From Clostridiales bacterium (lineage in GTDB: Bacteria > Bacillota > Clostridia > Christensenellales > Aristaeellaceae): a stretch of 55,902 nucleotides of DNA. Positions 19,586-29,302 of the stretch are shown in pieces. The stretch's first letter is position 1. Each line of letters opens with the position of its first letter. The translations under genes and the position numbers were made by a program. The notes below the pieces were generated by a model. It was not told the DNA's origin, searched no databases, and saw only the letters and a program-made list of their open reading frames with translations. The DNA lies in the NCBI GenBank assembly GCA_012729115.1, contig JAAYDR010000083.1, positions 1 through 55,902 on the forward strand, given 5' to 3'.

Positions 19586-19621
19586 AAAAGCACGCCCCGG
19601 GCGAAGAGGGGCGTGCTTTTT
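19586..19621 (+). terminator. Rho-independent terminator after gdhA
   Basis: AAAGCACGCCCC (19587-19598) pairs perfectly with GGGGCGTGCTTT (19608-19619), followed by further T. It has A on its left side, so it may also serve the converging AraC-type gene that ends at 19630. Confidence 0.92.
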
Positions 19622-19629
19622 GCATTTAC

Positions 19630-20550
19630 TTACCTGTTGACCGGCCTGACGGGCCTGCCCTCAATGTACCCGCGGTATCCCATGGGCGCCAGCTGGATTT
19701 TGGGGGCAATCCCATCGTCCCATTCATAGCCGTAGATCTGGGGGTCGTACTTTTCGGTCTGCTTCCAAAGGTTGTCAATGGCTTCCATGAAGTTTTCCTC
19801 TTCATAGGGAGGGCCCTGGAAGATCAGCATTTTGCAGGGGGGAAGCTGGATGGTCTCAAAGCCTTCCGGTATTTCACCGCTCCAATCCAGGGGGACCTCC
19901 ACGCCCTGGGTATAGACGGAGGTGCCCTTGGGGCGCAGGTTCTCGGGCATCCACATGCCCACGGGCTCGTAGAGGGCTCCCTGGATGGTGCTTAGCACGT
20001 CCCAGGTGTCACAGCCCACTTCCCCGCAGTACTCAAAGTAATCGGCAGCGGTTTTGCCCCTTTTGAGAATCAGTTTCCTGGCGGGCCGGTCCACGATCTG
20101 TACAAAGATCACGCTTGGAGTGTCACTCATACCCTTTTCCTCTTTTCGTAGGTGTGGAGGTTTGAAATCCCGGGCGGCAGGCGGCATGAAGAGCCGGATG
20201 GGCTTTGGATGCTTTGCATATGCCTTTGGAGTGAGGCCGAACTCCCTGGCAAAGGCCCTGGTAAACCCTTCATGGGAGTCAAAGACATAGTCCAGGGCCA
20301 CGTCGATGACCCTTGTATGATGGGCACGCAAAGCAATCGCAGCCTGGGACAGCCGGAGCCGCCGGATGTATTCAAAGGGCGATTGGCCGGTCAGCTCCTT
20401 GAAGATCCTTGCGGCATGGTATGGCGAGTATCCCGCGGCGCGGGCCAGTTGAAACTGCGTCATCTGCTCCCGGATATGCTCCTGGATGTAGGCCTGCATC
20501 CGCGCTACGGCGTCGATCTTCTCCTGGCTTGGCATCATGCTTATGTCCAA
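19630..20550 (-). CDS. AraC-family regulator with GyrI-like effector domain
   Basis: The 306-residue protein has an N-terminal AraC double helix-turn-helix (RMQAYIQEHIREQMTQFQLA, then GFTRAFAREFGLTPKAY) and a C-terminal GyrI-like small-molecule-binding domain (from about residue 135, IVDRPARKLILKRG onward, with PPCKMLIFQGPPYEEE). Such one-component regulators often respond to hydrophobic cations or drugs. The start is judged to be TTG 20550: the eight-base sequence GGAGGTGA, fully complementary to the 16S 3' end, ends seven bases before it. A GTG twelve bases earlier overlaps that site, and ATG 20538 is too far away. It is divergent from the HAD phosphatase gene. Confidence 0.88.
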   Translation of the reverse strand: MDISMMPSQEKIDAVARMQAYIQEHIREQMTQFQLARAAGYSPYHAARIFKELTGQSPFEYIRRLRLSQAAIALRAHHTRVIDVALDYVFDSHEGFTRAFAREFGLTPKAYAKHPKPIRLFMPPAARDFKPPHLRKEEKGMSDTPSVIFVQIVDRPARKLILKRGKTAADYFEYCGEVGCDTWDVLSTIQGALYEPVGMWMPENLRPKGTSVYTQGVEVPLDWSGEIPEGFETIQLPPCKMLIFQGPPYEEENFMEAIDNLWKQTEKYDPQIYGYEWDDGIAPKIQLAPMGYRGYIEGRPVRPVNR

Positions 20551-20573
20551 TCCGGTTTTCACCTCCCGCGATC

Positions 20574-20582
20574 AGTATAGCA
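20574..20582 (-). promoter_or_regulatory. Extended -10 promoter of the AraC-type gene
   Basis: On the minus strand TGCTATACT is an extended -10 element with no good -35 box. It lies right before the ribosome binding site, so the leader would be very short. Confidence 0.45.
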
Positions 20583-20627
20583 GGGCCGGTGGGAACTTTC
20601 TTGACCTGGCTTGCGAAATCAGGCCGC

Positions 20628-20656
20628 TTGCATCTGGAGAGCGGCGAGGGTATAAT
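20628..20656 (+). promoter_or_regulatory. Promoter of the HAD phosphatase gene
   Basis: TTGCAT (20628-20633), 17 bases, TATAAT (20651-20656), 45 bases before the ATG at 20702. Confidence 0.75.
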
Positions 20657-20701
20657 GGAACCCGGACCTTGACTTTAAGCCGTACAAAGGAGCATCCGCC
20701 C

Positions 20702-21346
20702 ATGCCTTCATTCACCACCGTCCTCTTTGACCTGGACGGGACGCTGCTGGATACCCTGGACGATCTTTGGCACAGCTGCAATTTTGCCCTGCGAAGCCGG
20801 GGCATGCCTGAAAGAAGCCGGGAGGAAATCCGCCGGTTTGTGGGTAATGGCATCCAGACTCTGATTCGCCGGGCTGTGCCTGCCGGCACCTGCCAGGAGG
20901 AGTGGGAGGGCGTCCTGCAAGCCTTCCTGGACCACTACGCACAGCACAATGCCGATTTCACCCGTCCCTACCAGGGCATTCCCGAGATGCTGGACGCTTT
21001 GCGGGAAATGGGCTGCAAAATTGGGGTCGTGTCCAACAAAAATGACGAAAATGTGAAGAAGCTGTCCCTGGAGCACTTTGGCATTGAGGCCGCCCTTGGT
21101 GAGGTGCCTGGCGTGCCCAGAAAGCCGGAGCCGGACGGCGTGCATGCGCTGATGAACATCCTGGGCGCGGACCCTGAGCATACCGTATATGTGGGCGATT
21201 CTGAGGTGGATATTGAAACCGCCCGGAATGCCGGCTTGCCCTGTCTGACAGTAACCTGGGGCTTTCGCCAGGAGGAGGAACTGAGGGAAAAGGGCGCACT
21301 GGTTTTTGCGCATACACCGGCGGAAGTGGTGGAGTTTGTAAAATAG
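20702..21346 (+). CDS. HAD-family phosphatase, phosphoglycolate phosphatase-like
   Basis: A 214-residue haloacid dehalogenase-type hydrolase. Motif I is LFDLDGTLLDT with both catalytic aspartates, motif II is GVVSNKND, motif III includes the lysine of RKPEPD, and motif IV is VYVGDSEVDIETARNAG. The helical cap between motifs I and II is the phosphoglycolate phosphatase type. It likely removes 2-phosphoglycolate or a similar small phosphate, but HAD substrate assignment by sequence is weak. ATG 20702 follows AAAGGAG by nine bases. It has its own promoter and a clear terminator, so it is a single-gene unit. Confidence 0.85.
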   Translation: MPSFTTVLFDLDGTLLDTLDDLWHSCNFALRSRGMPERSREEIRRFVGNGIQTLIRRAVPAGTCQEEWEGVLQAFLDHYAQHNADFTRPYQGIPEMLDALREMGCKIGVVSNKNDENVKKLSLEHFGIEAALGEVPGVPRKPEPDGVHALMNILGADPEHTVYVGDSEVDIETARNAGLPCLTVTWGFRQEEELREKGALVFAHTPAEVVEFVK

Positions 21347-21367
21347 GAAGACGGCGGGTCTTCGCTG

Positions 21368-21394
21368 AAGGCTCTTTTTGGAAGAGCCTTTTTT
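21368..21394 (+). terminator. Rho-independent terminator after the HAD phosphatase gene
   Basis: AAGGCTCTT (21368-21376), loop TTTGG, AAGAGCCTT (21382-21390) and a T run to 21394. Confidence 0.92.
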
Positions 21395-21407
21395 GATGCG
21401 GTTTTCC

Positions 21408-21959
21408 TCAGCGCTTCGCCACGTACTGGGCTCTCTCGCCGCCGATGTAGGGGAGGCGGGAATAGGCCATCACCACGGGGGCATGGCCCACCTGCGCGCC
21501 TGGCATACGCAGGGGAACGGCCACAGGGCGGATGTGCATGCCTACCAGGGTGAGGCCCACGTCGATGGCTGCATCCGCCTGGATGGAGGAGGCGAGGGCC
21601 GGCTGCGTGAAAAGGTCATAGGCGGCGGCGGGCACACTGCCGCCGGCCTTGGGCATGGGGCGGGCGTTGACCTGAAGCAGGCCCAGGGAATCCAGGGTGG
21701 ATTGTTCCATCAGCAGGGCCCGGTTCAGGTGTTCGCAGCATTGAAAGGCTGGGCGGAGGCCAAGCCGTGCGCAAGCCTCCAGCATGGCCTGAGCCAGGGC
21801 TTGGCCCAGGTCGGGAACGCTGGCCTTGCCGATGACGCCCCCGGCTACCTCGCTGGTGCTGCACCCCAGCACCACCACCGCTCCGGGTTTCAGCCTGGCC
21901 TGCTCGGCCAGAAAATCAACGCAGGCAGTGAGCTGTTCAGATTCCTGTTTGTATGTCAT
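21408..21959 (-). CDS. UPF0340 / DUF436 family protein (YwlG-like)
   Basis: A 183-residue protein of the conserved Firmicutes family UPF0340 (TIGR01440), whose function is not established. Typical stretches are VVVLGCSTSEVAGGVIGKAS near the N-terminus, FQCCEHLNRALLMEQ, and the C-terminal half with DVGLTLVGMHIRPVAVPLR. The conserved cysteines in LGCSTSE and QCCEH suggest metal or ligand binding, which is inference. ATG 21959 is preceded by AAGGAGG six bases away. It overlaps the end of the methyltransferase gene by 23 bases on the same strand, so the two are translationally linked. Confidence 0.85.
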   Translation of the reverse strand: MTYKQESEQLTACVDFLAEQARLKPGAVVVLGCSTSEVAGGVIGKASVPDLGQALAQAMLEACARLGLRPAFQCCEHLNRALLMEQSTLDSLGLLQVNARPMPKAGGSVPAAAYDLFTQPALASSIQADAAIDVGLTLVGMHIRPVAVPLRMPGAQVGHAPVVMAYSRLPYIGGERAQYVAKR

Positions 21960-22692
21960 GATGGGCCTCCTTGCTTCCATGAATAAAGCCGTATGCGCCG
22001 ATGGCCACCGCGATGGCCAGGTTTAAGGAGTCGATGGCTGCGCTGTGGGGGATGCGCACTGCCTGACCAAGAGCCGCAAATTCCGCAGGAAGGCCGCTGC
22101 CCTCATTGCCAAAGATCAGGGAGTAAGGGGCCTTGGCCTTGGATGCGGCGTTCTCCAGCACAACCGCGCCGTCCAGCATAAAAGGATACAGCCCGTGGGC
22201 GGGAAACTGGGCCCGGTACGATTCAAAGCTCTCGAAGGTTTTCACCCGAAGGGAGAAGATCGCACCCATGGAGGAACGAACCACATGGGGGTCAAACACG
22301 TCGGCGGCAGGACGGATGACGGCGATGTCCACAATGCCCAGGCCCAGAAGGGTCCGCTGGATGGTGCCCAGGTTGCCCTGGTCCATGGGATGGTGGAGCA
22401 CCACGTGGGGAGCGGTATCGCCAAGCTCAGCCTGCCATTTCTCAAACACCACGGCCGCAAAGCAGTTCTCCTTGCCACTGACCCGGGTGAGGACCTTGTC
22501 CGCCGCTTCCTCCCGCACATGATGGGCGGCGCAGAGGGCGCGGAGCTTTTCAACACCTTCGCCGGTGGCCCGCTGGCTGAGCAGCAGCCTGGTGGCCCGC
22601 TGCGGCATGGCCTGCATCAGCGCCAGGGACGGGAAAAGGCCCAGGGCGTAGCTGTAGGGCAGGGAGGGGTTGTAGGGTATCAGGGGGGGCAT
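21937..22692 (-). CDS. SpoU/TrmH-family RNA 2'-O-methyltransferase
   Basis: A 251-residue SPOUT-fold enzyme using S-adenosylmethionine to methylate ribose in rRNA or tRNA. The three SpoU motifs are present: MDQGNLGTIQRT (with Asn and Arg), LIFGNEGSGLP, and IPHSAAIDSLNLAIAVAI. The N-terminal 90 residues form a variable RNA-binding part. The target nucleotide is unknown. A second family member lies at 36511-37332. It starts at ATG 22692 with GGAG upstream, and overlaps the UPF0340 gene downstream. Confidence 0.88.
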   Translation of the reverse strand: MPPLIPYNPSLPYSYALGLFPSLALMQAMPQRATRLLLSQRATGEGVEKLRALCAAHHVREEAADKVLTRVSGKENCFAAVVFEKWQAELGDTAPHVVLHHPMDQGNLGTIQRTLLGLGIVDIAVIRPAADVFDPHVVRSSMGAIFSLRVKTFESFESYRAQFPAHGLYPFMLDGAVVLENAASKAKAPYSLIFGNEGSGLPAEFAALGQAVRIPHSAAIDSLNLAIAVAIGAYGFIHGSKEAHHDIQTGI

Positions 22693-22719
22693 GGCAGCGC
22701 TCCTTTCCAGGGCTAAGGG

Positions 22720-23631
22720 TCAGGATTCCTCGGAATCCTGGGAAGAAGAACCCCGGGAGGGCTCGTCCGCATCTTCCGTTTCCTCTTCCTCTTCCTCCTC
22801 CTCCGGAGCTTCACGGTTTTCCTGGGATCCCATCCAGGCACCGAAGGCGCCAAAGGGCGCGCTTGGGTGGCTTCCCATCATGGAGGCTGCCGTGCGGTGA
22901 AGGCGTTCCAGGCCGCGTGAATCGCTGACAGCGGAGAAAAAGGCCGCGAAAGCGCCGTTCATGTAGGTGCTGATGAACAGATTCATGGCCAGGGAAACGA
23001 CCTGGGCGAGGATAAAGCTCATGGAAACCAGCAGCGAGGGCACCAGCATGGACATCATCAGCCATCCCAGGAAGCTGACAGTGAGGGCAAGATAGCTCAT
23101 CTTGGTGTTCTGCATGGCATTTTTGCTCTTTGCCAGGGCCTCCCGCGCGGTGAGGGAGGGGTCTTCGGCCAGGTAATAAAAGGCCATGCTGTAGCGGATG
23201 CCGGCAATGATTCCGGGGACAATCAGCAGCAGGGACCAGAGAAGGATTTTGACCCAGATGAGAATGGAGAGCCACAGGGCCTTGCCCCAATAGCGGCTCC
23301 TGGAAAGAAGCCCGCCAAAGCCCAGCTCCAGGCCATGAAGGCGGGAGACAAAGTAGTGGTTGGCCCCCAGCTGGAGCATGGGGCTGATGAGAAAAGTAAG
23401 CAGGTTGAGAACGCTCAGCAGGATCCAGGTGGTATCGGGGACATTTGCCACCGCCTCAAGCAGCGCTTCATAAGTGCGATAGGAGGCAGGGCTTGGCAGC
23501 AGCACGGAGTAGGCAAGATTGACTGCAGTGGACAGGATGCCGGAGAAAAAGGTGACGAGCAGAGCGGTTTGCCAATTGCCCTTCAGAGACCGGACTGCCT
23601 TGGCCTTAAAAAGAAACGGTGCAAGAACCAC
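22720..23631 (-). CDS. DUF975 family integral membrane protein with acidic tail
   Basis: A 303-residue protein with five to six predicted membrane segments (for example ALLVTFFSGILSTAVNLAYS, LSILIWVKILLWSLLLIVPG, LTVSFLGWLMMSMLVPSLL) and the DUF975 signature around IAGIRYSMAFYYLAEDPSL followed by AREALAKSKNAM. Its role is unknown. The last 40 residues are extremely acidic (a run of eight or more Glu) and Ser-rich, coded by a GAA/GAG microsatellite near 22780-22800. I prefer GTG 23631 as the start, because GGAGGA lies six bases before it; the nearest ATG would place this site inside the coding region. It follows ftsY closely (24 bases). Confidence 0.8.
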   Translation of the reverse strand: MVLAPFLFKAKAVRSLKGNWQTALLVTFFSGILSTAVNLAYSVLLPSPASYRTYEALLEAVANVPDTTWILLSVLNLLTFLISPMLQLGANHYFVSRLHGLELGFGGLLSRSRYWGKALWLSILIWVKILLWSLLLIVPGIIAGIRYSMAFYYLAEDPSLTAREALAKSKNAMQNTKMSYLALTVSFLGWLMMSMLVPSLLVSMSFILAQVVSLAMNLFISTYMNGAFAAFFSAVSDSRGLERLHRTAASMMGSHPSAPFGAFGAWMGSQENREAPEEEEEEEETEDADEPSRGSSSQDSEES

Positions 23632-23655
23632 AGTATTTCCTCCCATCCCGGGCGC

Positions 23656-24567
23656 TTAATCCAGAAGCGCACTCACAAACTCTTTCGCGTCAAAGGCCTG
23701 TAAATCCTCTATGCCTTCACCCACACCCACATACATCACCGGCACCTGGAGTTCCCGGACGATGGGGAAGGCGATGCCGCCCTTGGCCGTGCCGTCCAGC
23801 TTGGTCAGCACGATGCCGTTGATGCCGGCCGCCTCGCGGAAGGCCTTGGCCTGGGCCAGGCCGTTCTGGCCTGTGGTGGCGTCCACAACCAGCAGGCAGC
23901 GCACCGTGGCCTGAGGATACTCCCGGTCGATGACCCGGCGCATTTTCTCCATCTCATCCATCAGGTTTTTCTTGTTGTGAAGGCGGCCGGCGGTATCCAC
24001 GATCAACAGATCCGCCTTGCGGGCCTTGGCGGCCTGCACTGCGTCAAAGACCACCCCGGCCGGGTCGGCTCCCTCCTGGTGCTTCACCAGAGGGCACTTG
24101 GCCCGCTCCGCCCAGATGGTAAGCTGCTCCACGGCCGCGGCCCGGAAAGTGTCGGCGGCGCAAAGCAGAATGCTGCGCCCCAGGCCTTGAAAGCGCAGGG
24201 CCAGCTTGCCGATGGTGGTGGTCTTGCCCACGCCGTTGACCCCCACCATCAGGATCACCATCGGCCAATGAAGGCTGGGCTTTTCCATGTCCAGCATGCC
24301 CACAAGGATTTCCTTAAGAAGCCCTTTTGCCTGGGCCGCTTCCTTGATCCGCCGGTCCTTTACCTGGGCCCGCAGGGTGTCGATGGCGCGGGCAGCACAG
24401 TCGGCTCCCATATCCGATAGCACGAGGATGTCCATCAAGTCGTCAAAAAAGTCCTCGCTGACCTGCTGGTGTTCCGCCACCAGGCCGTCCATTTTGTCAT
24501 TCAGGTTTTGGCGGCTTTTGAACAGGCCTGCCCTGAGACGGCTGAAAAGGCTGGGTTGGTTTTCCAT
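23656..24567 (-). CDS. ftsY: Signal recognition particle receptor FtsY
   Basis: A 303-residue SRP-type GTPase that docks ribosome-SRP complexes at the membrane for co-translational insertion. It has the short NG-domain form, with little acidic A-domain. The P-loop is [15 protein letters not shown], with [22 protein letters not shown] and [11 protein letters not shown] following in order. Its start ATG has AAGGAGG nine bases upstream. It follows smc in the conserved rnc-smc-ftsY order, on the same strand with 44 bases between. Confidence 0.97.
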   Translation of the reverse strand: MENQPSLFSRLRAGLFKSRQNLNDKMDGLVAEHQQVSEDFFDDLMDILVLSDMGADCAARAIDTLRAQVKDRRIKEAAQAKGLLKEILVGMLDMEKPSLHWPMVILMVGVNGVGKTTTIGKLALRFQGLGRSILLCAADTFRAAAVEQLTIWAERAKCPLVKHQEGADPAGVVFDAVQAAKARKADLLIVDTAGRLHNKKNLMDEMEKMRRVIDREYPQATVRCLLVVDATTGQNGLAQAKAFREAAGINGIVLTKLDGTAKGGIAFPIVRELQVPVMYVGVGEGIEDLQAFDAKEFVSALLD

Positions 24568-24611
24568 AGGCGTTCCTCCTTGGGAAAGTGAATGGTGGGG
24601 CGCGTCGGAGC

Positions 24612-27600
24612 TCAGTCGTAATCCGTCAGGTTCACGCTGACCATGCTGCTGATGCCCCTCTCCTCCATGGCCACGCCAAAGAGCGTATCGCAGCGCTCCA
24701 TGGTGCCCTTGCGGTGAGTTACCACAATGAACTGGGTGTCCTGGCTGAACTCCTTGAGATAATCCGCAAAGTAGGCGATGTTGGCCTCGTCCAGGGCGGC
24801 CTCGATTTCGTCCAGAATGCAGAAGGGCGTGGGCTTGAGCATCAGCATCGCAAAGAGGATGGCGATGGCGGTGAGAGCCCGCTCGCCGCCGCTGAAGAGG
24901 CTGAGCAGCTGCCGCTTTTTGCCCGGAGGCTGGACGATGATCTCAATGCCGCAGTTCAGGGGATCGGCGGGGTCGCTTAAGCGGATCTCCCCCTGACCGC
25001 CGCCAAAGAGGCGGGTGAAGGTTTTCCCGAAATACTCCTGCAGAAGGTTGAACTGGGACACAAACACCGTTTCCATCCGCTCCAGCAGTTTTTGGATCAG
25101 ATCCTGGAGATCAAGCCGGGCTTGCTCCAGATCCTCCTGCTGGGCGGTCAGTTGGGTATAGCGCTCATGCATTTGGGCGTATTCCTCAATGGCTCCCACA
25201 TTGACGGTGCCCATCCGGCGGATCTTTTCACGGATTTCCTGCGCCTTCTCATCGGCGGCGGCCTCGTTGAAGGCGGCGTCCTGGCTTTTTGCCTCCCCCT
25301 CCTGCCGGGCGCTTTCCCGAAGCAGCGCATACTCCGCCTGGGCCTGCACTGCTCCGGCATAGGTGAGCTCGTAAGTGTCCCACAGGCGGTCGGTGAGCTG
25401 GGCCAGATCGGCTTTCACCTTGGCCAGGGCCATTTCCTGCCTGTGCAGCCGGTCCGTTTCCCGGTTGACCATCAGCTGGCTTGCCTCAATCTCGCTTTGG
25501 AGATCCTTGAAGGCCCGCTGGGCAGCGTCCCGAAGGGTTTCGGTTTTCTCCACGTGGGCCTTGGCGTTGGCTACCACCTGCTCGCCCTGGGCAAGCAGCA
25601 CCTGGATGCGCTCCTGCTCCCGGGTGGCAGCGGCCACATCCGCCAGGGCTTCGCTCCGTTTCTTCATCAGGCCTTCGATCTCCCGCTGGCAGGTGTCGCA
25701 GTCCCCGATGAGGCGCTTTTGATCCCGGCGGATCCGCTCGCAGTTGTGCTCGGCCTCCTGGAGGCGGAGCAGCGCGGCTGTCAGGGCTTCCTGGGCAGCC
25801 TCCCGCTCCTGTCTGGATACGGCCAGAGCCTGCGCAAGCTCCTCGGAGCGGGCGTTCATCTCCTGGGTGCTCATCTGCTCCGCGTCGGACTGGCCTGCAA
25901 TGCGCTCCAGCTCTTCGGCGATGCCGGCAAGGCCCTCCTCCAGCTGCTCTACTGCGGAGCGCAGGCTCTGGGCTGCCGTGCGGAACTGCTGCAGCTCCTG
26001 CTGGGCCGCCTGCTGCCGCTCCGTGTCGCGCACCACGGCAATCTCCTGCTGATGCAGGGCGTACTGGGCCTGTTCGCGGCTTTCCTTGCTTCCCGCCCGC
26101 TTTGCCTCCAGGGCTGCCAAAGCGGCCTGCTCCTGCTGCAGAAAGGCTGTTTTTTCTGTCAGAGCCTGGGCCAGTTCCTTGATTTCCCGCTCCCGGCCCA
26201 GGAGATTCTGGGTCTTTTGCTGGATGCTGCCGCCGGTCATGCTGCCGCCCGAATGCATCACATCCCCGGCCAGGGTCACCAGGCGGAAGGCATGCCCGCC
26301 GGCCCGCATGATGGCAATTCCGCTGTCCAGATCCCGGGCGATTACCGTGCGGCCCAGGAGGTTCTCAAAGACAGGGCGGTACGCTTCGTCAAAGGAGCAC
26401 AGCTCGCTGGCCACGCCCAGGCAGCCGGGCATGGAGAGAACCTCCCGCTCCCTATGGGAGAGGGTGCGGCCCCGCACGGTGGAAAGGGGCAGAAAGGTGG
26501 CACGGCCCAGATGATTTTCGCGCAGGTATTCGATGAGGCGTTTGGCCGCATGCTCATCGTCGGTGACGATGTTTTGCATGGCTGCGCCCAGGGCCATGTC
26601 GATGGCTGTTTCCAGTTCCTTGGGCACGGATAGGAGCATGGCCACCACGCCCCGCACCCCATGCATGTTCCGGCTTTTGGCATATTGCAGCGCGTTTCGC
26701 ACCGAGTGCTGGTATCCCTCCAGCCCTTCCTGCAGCTCCCTGAAGGTCCTCAGGCGGGTTTCCAGGGCCCGAACGCTTTGGGCGACCTCCTGGACATTCT
26801 TTTGCCGGGTCAGGATCTCCGCCAGCATGGCCTTGGTGGAGGCCTCCAGCTCGTCGGCCCGGGATTTCAGCTCTGCGTATCGCGCCTGCTCCGTTTGGAG
26901 GTTTTCCTGGGCGGCGGCAAGGGTTTTTTCCAGCTGCCGCTCCTTGTCCTCTCCGGCGCTCAACTCCTTGAGCAGTTCCTCCCTCCGCTGGGTCATCTGG
27001 CTCTGCATGGCCATTTGCCGGGCCTGGGAGGTGCGCACGTTTTGCATGCGGTTCATGCTCTGGATGATGGCCGCCTTGTGCGCCGAAAGCTTGTCCTCCC
27101 ATTCCTGGGCGGCGTTGGTGGCTTCCTGGTGAGCCTGCTGCCTTTTTTCCAGCAGGCGCCGGGCTTCCTCCAGCTGCGCGGAGGCCTGGGCCAGCCCGCC
27201 GTCGGACTGGTTCATGCTGGCCTGAATCAGCGCCATGCGGGCCCGGACGGCCTCCGCCTCCCCTTCCAGACGCTGAGCGGTTTCCGCGCCCCGGCGCAGG
27301 CGGTTGTCATTGCTCGCCGCTTCCTCCCGGGTACGGTGGAGCAGCTCGTTCTTCTCCAGCAGGGAGGCATGGGCCTCGCTGAGGGCCTTTTGCAGGGCTT
27401 CCATGGTTTCCTCGGCCTGGTCCCTCTCCGCTGTCACCTGGGTGAGGCGGGCCCCGGCTTCCAGCAGCGCGTCCTTCACGGACAGAAGGGCCTGCTCCAT
27501 GGAGTCCTCCCGGGCGTGGAGCCGGTGATAGCGCACCAGAAACAGCTCCACGTCCAGTTCCTTGAGCTCCTCAGAAAGCATGAGGAACTCCTTGGCCACC

Positions 27601-28229
27601 TCCGCCTGCTTCTCCAAAGGCGCCAGGTGGCTTTTCAGCTCTTCCAGCACGTCGATGACCCGCACCAGGTTTTCCTCCGCCCGTGCAAGGCGGCTTTCCG
27701 CTTCCTCCTTGCGGGTGCGGAAGCGGCTGATCCCTGCCGCCTCCTCAAAAACAGCCCGGCGGTCCTCGCTGCGCTGACTGAGGATCTCGTCGATGCGGCC
27801 CTGGCCGATGATGGAATACCCTTCCTTGCCCACCCCTGTATCCCGGAAGAGGTCCACGATGTCCTTGAGGCGGCAGGTGGCCCCGTTGAGCTGATACTCG
27901 CTTTCGCCGCTGCGGTACACCCGGCGGGTGATGGACACCTCCGAAAAGTCAATGGGAAGCTGGCGGTCCGAGTTGTCAAAGACCAGCGTGACCTCACAGT
28001 AGTTCATGGGTTTCTTGGTCTGGGTACCGTTGAAGATAACGTCGGCCATGCTGTTGCCCCGGAGGATCCGGGCGCTTTGCTCCCCCAGGACCCAGCGCAC
28101 CGCGTCGCTGATGTTGCTTTTGCCGCTGCCATTGGGACCCACGATCCCCGTCACATTTTGGGGAAAGACAATTTCTGTCCGCTTGGCAAAGGATTTGAAG
28201 CCATAGATTTCCAGTTTGGTAAGCCGCAT
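24612..28229 (-). CDS. smc: Chromosome segregation protein SMC
   Basis: A 1205-residue condensin ATPase that organises and segregates the chromosome together with ScpA and ScpB. Walker A is GPNGSGKSN (31-39). Long coiled coils rich in Glu, Gln, Ala and Arg flank a hinge around residues 500-660 ([18 protein letters not shown], then [20 protein letters not shown] and GGSMTGGS). The signature [14 protein letters not shown] and Walker [16 protein letters not shown] lie near the C-terminus. Length is normal. It is 10 bases after rnc and upstream of ftsY, as in Bacillus and many Clostridia. Confidence 0.98.
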   Translation of the reverse strand: MRLTKLEIYGFKSFAKRTEIVFPQNVTGIVGPNGSGKSNISDAVRWVLGEQSARILRGNSMADVIFNGTQTKKPMNYCEVTLVFDNSDRQLPIDFSEVSITRRVYRSGESEYQLNGATCRLKDIVDLFRDTGVGKEGYSIIGQGRIDEILSQRSEDRRAVFEEAAGISRFRTRKEEAESRLARAEENLVRVIDVLEELKSHLAPLEKQAEVAKEFLMLSEELKELDVELFLVRYHRLHAREDSMEQALLSVKDALLEAGARLTQVTAERDQAEETMEALQKALSEAHASLLEKNELLHRTREEAASNDNRLRRGAETAQRLEGEAEAVRARMALIQASMNQSDGGLAQASAQLEEARRLLEKRQQAHQEATNAAQEWEDKLSAHKAAIIQSMNRMQNVRTSQARQMAMQSQMTQRREELLKELSAGEDKERQLEKTLAAAQENLQTEQARYAELKSRADELEASTKAMLAEILTRQKNVQEVAQSVRALETRLRTFRELQEGLEGYQHSVRNALQYAKSRNMHGVRGVVAMLLSVPKELETAIDMALGAAMQNIVTDDEHAAKRLIEYLRENHLGRATFLPLSTVRGRTLSHREREVLSMPGCLGVASELCSFDEAYRPVFENLLGRTVIARDLDSGIAIMRAGGHAFRLVTLAGDVMHSGGSMTGGSIQQKTQNLLGREREIKELAQALTEKTAFLQQEQAALAALEAKRAGSKESREQAQYALHQQEIAVVRDTERQQAAQQELQQFRTAAQSLRSAVEQLEEGLAGIAEELERIAGQSDAEQMSTQEMNARSEELAQALAVSRQEREAAQEALTAALLRLQEAEHNCERIRRDQKRLIGDCDTCQREIEGLMKKRSEALADVAAATREQERIQVLLAQGEQVVANAKAHVEKTETLRDAAQRAFKDLQSEIEASQLMVNRETDRLHRQEMALAKVKADLAQLTDRLWDTYELTYAGAVQAQAEYALLRESARQEGEAKSQDAAFNEAAADEKAQEIREKIRRMGTVNVGAIEEYAQMHERYTQLTAQQEDLEQARLDLQDLIQKLLERMETVFVSQFNLLQEYFGKTFTRLFGGGQGEIRLSDPADPLNCGIEIIVQPPGKKRQLLSLFSGGERALTAIAILFAMLMLKPTPFCILDEIEAALDEANIAYFADYLKEFSQDTQFIVVTHRKGTMERCDTLFGVAMEERGISSMVSVNLTDYD

Positions 28230-28239
28230 CCTCTGCCCC

Positions 28240-28911
28240 CTATCCCTGCCGGTAGGCCGCCAGGGCAGTCTTCGCGGCAGCCTGCTCCGCCGCTTTCTTG
28301 GTTGCGCCCTGGCCGATGGCTGCGGGCTGGCCCAAAACGCTTACCTGCGCAACGAAATGCCGGTCGTGGGCCGGGCCGGATTCCTCCAGGATGGCGTACT
28401 CCGGCAAGCCCAGGTCGTGGGCCTGTGTGTACTCCTGAAGAAGGCCTTTGTCGTCCCGTCCCCTGAGGGCAAACAGGCTTTCCTCGTCCTCATACAGCGC
28501 CTGGACCAACGTCTGGGCCGCTGAGATTCCGCCGTCCAGATAAACCGCTGCCAGCACCGCCTCCAGGGCATCTGCCAAAATGGAGGGCTTGCGGCGGCCC
28601 CTGGTCTGCTCTTCCCCATGGTTCAGGAGGAGGGCGTCCCCGATGCACAGCCTCTGGGCCAGATGGCTGAGGGTTTCTTCACATACCAACGCTGCCCTGC
28701 GCTTGGTGAGCTCACCCTCCTGGATGTCCGGGTATTTGTGATAGAGCAGGTCGCTGACGCAGAACTGGAGCACCGCGTCCCCCAGGAACTCCAGCCGCTG
28801 GTTGTCCGGCCCCTGAAGGACGGAGGGATGGGTCAGCGCCTGGGTCAGCAGCGAGGCGTCCCGGAAGGAATACCGCAGATTTTGCTCAAGCATGTCTGTC
28901 CCCTTGGGCAT
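28240..28911 (-). CDS. rnc: Ribonuclease III
   Basis: A 223-residue double-strand-specific endonuclease for rRNA and mRNA processing. The catalytic signature is NQRLEFLGDAVLQFCVSD, with the second acidic cluster at ILADALEAVLAAVYLDGG. A C-terminal double-stranded RNA-binding domain (about 155-223) ends AAEQAAAKTALAAY. I use ATG 28911, preceded by GGGGGG at five bases; ATG 28893 with AAGGGG is also possible. It lies 10 bases before smc. Confidence 0.96.
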   Translation of the reverse strand: MPKGTDMLEQNLRYSFRDASLLTQALTHPSVLQGPDNQRLEFLGDAVLQFCVSDLLYHKYPDIQEGELTKRRAALVCEETLSHLAQRLCIGDALLLNHGEEQTRGRRKPSILADALEAVLAAVYLDGGISAAQTLVQALYEDEESLFALRGRDDKGLLQEYTQAHDLGLPEYAILEESGPAHDRHFVAQVSVLGQPAAIGQGATKKAAEQAAAKTALAAYRQG

Positions 28912-28960
28912 GAGAACCCCCCTTGAAAGCGTTGAAATGGCCCCTGGATGGGAGATGCGC

Positions 28961-28989
28961 TGGGCGGGCGACCTGAGGCCGCCCGCCCA
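28961..28989. other. Perfect GC hairpin between acpP and rnc
   Basis: TGGGCGGGCG (28961-28970) and CGCCCGCCCA (28980-28989) make a 10-base perfect stem with a 9-base loop. In the direction of transcription (minus) no T run follows, so it is not a standard terminator. It could act as an RNA processing site or mRNA stabiliser between acpP and rnc. Confidence 0.6.
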
Positions 28990-29032
28990 TTTTCACCCTC
29001 TGAGGGAAGCGGCAGTGCCGCCGGAGATGGGG

Positions 29033-29260
29033 TTACTGATGCTTTTCAATGTAGTTGGCCACATCACCGACAGTCTTCAGGTTGAGGATGACTTCGTCCT
29101 CAACCTCAATGCCAAACTCGCTTTCCAGTTCCAGGATCATGACCATGATGTTGGCGCTGTCCGCCTTCAGATCCTCCACCAGCCGGCTCTCGGCCTTGAT
29201 CTCTGCGGCATCAACCTGAAGCTGAGAAGCGATCATATCCCGCACCTTGTCAAATACCAT
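29033..29260 (-). CDS. acpP: Acyl carrier protein
   Basis: A 75-residue acidic helical protein that carries growing acyl chains on a phosphopantetheine arm. The attachment serine is Ser35 in DLKADSANIM. Most ACPs read DSL at this point; here it is DSA, a variant seen in some Firmicutes to my recollection. AAGGAGG precedes its ATG. It lies between plsX and rnc, matching the conserved fatty-acid/phospholipid cluster, but the fabD and fabG genes that often sit between plsX and acpP are absent. Confidence 0.95.
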   Translation of the reverse strand: MVFDKVRDMIASQLQVDAAEIKAESRLVEDLKADSANIMVMILELESEFGIEVEDEVILNLKTVGDVANYIEKHQ

Positions 29261-29302
29261 GGGGATGCCCTCCTTGTTTGAATGATTGCATATAACCTCT
29301 AT

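Noticed and set aside
24612-28466. Long open frames antisense to smc and rnc
   Set aside because: They are by-products of GC-rich codon use opposite the strongly supported smc and rnc genes.
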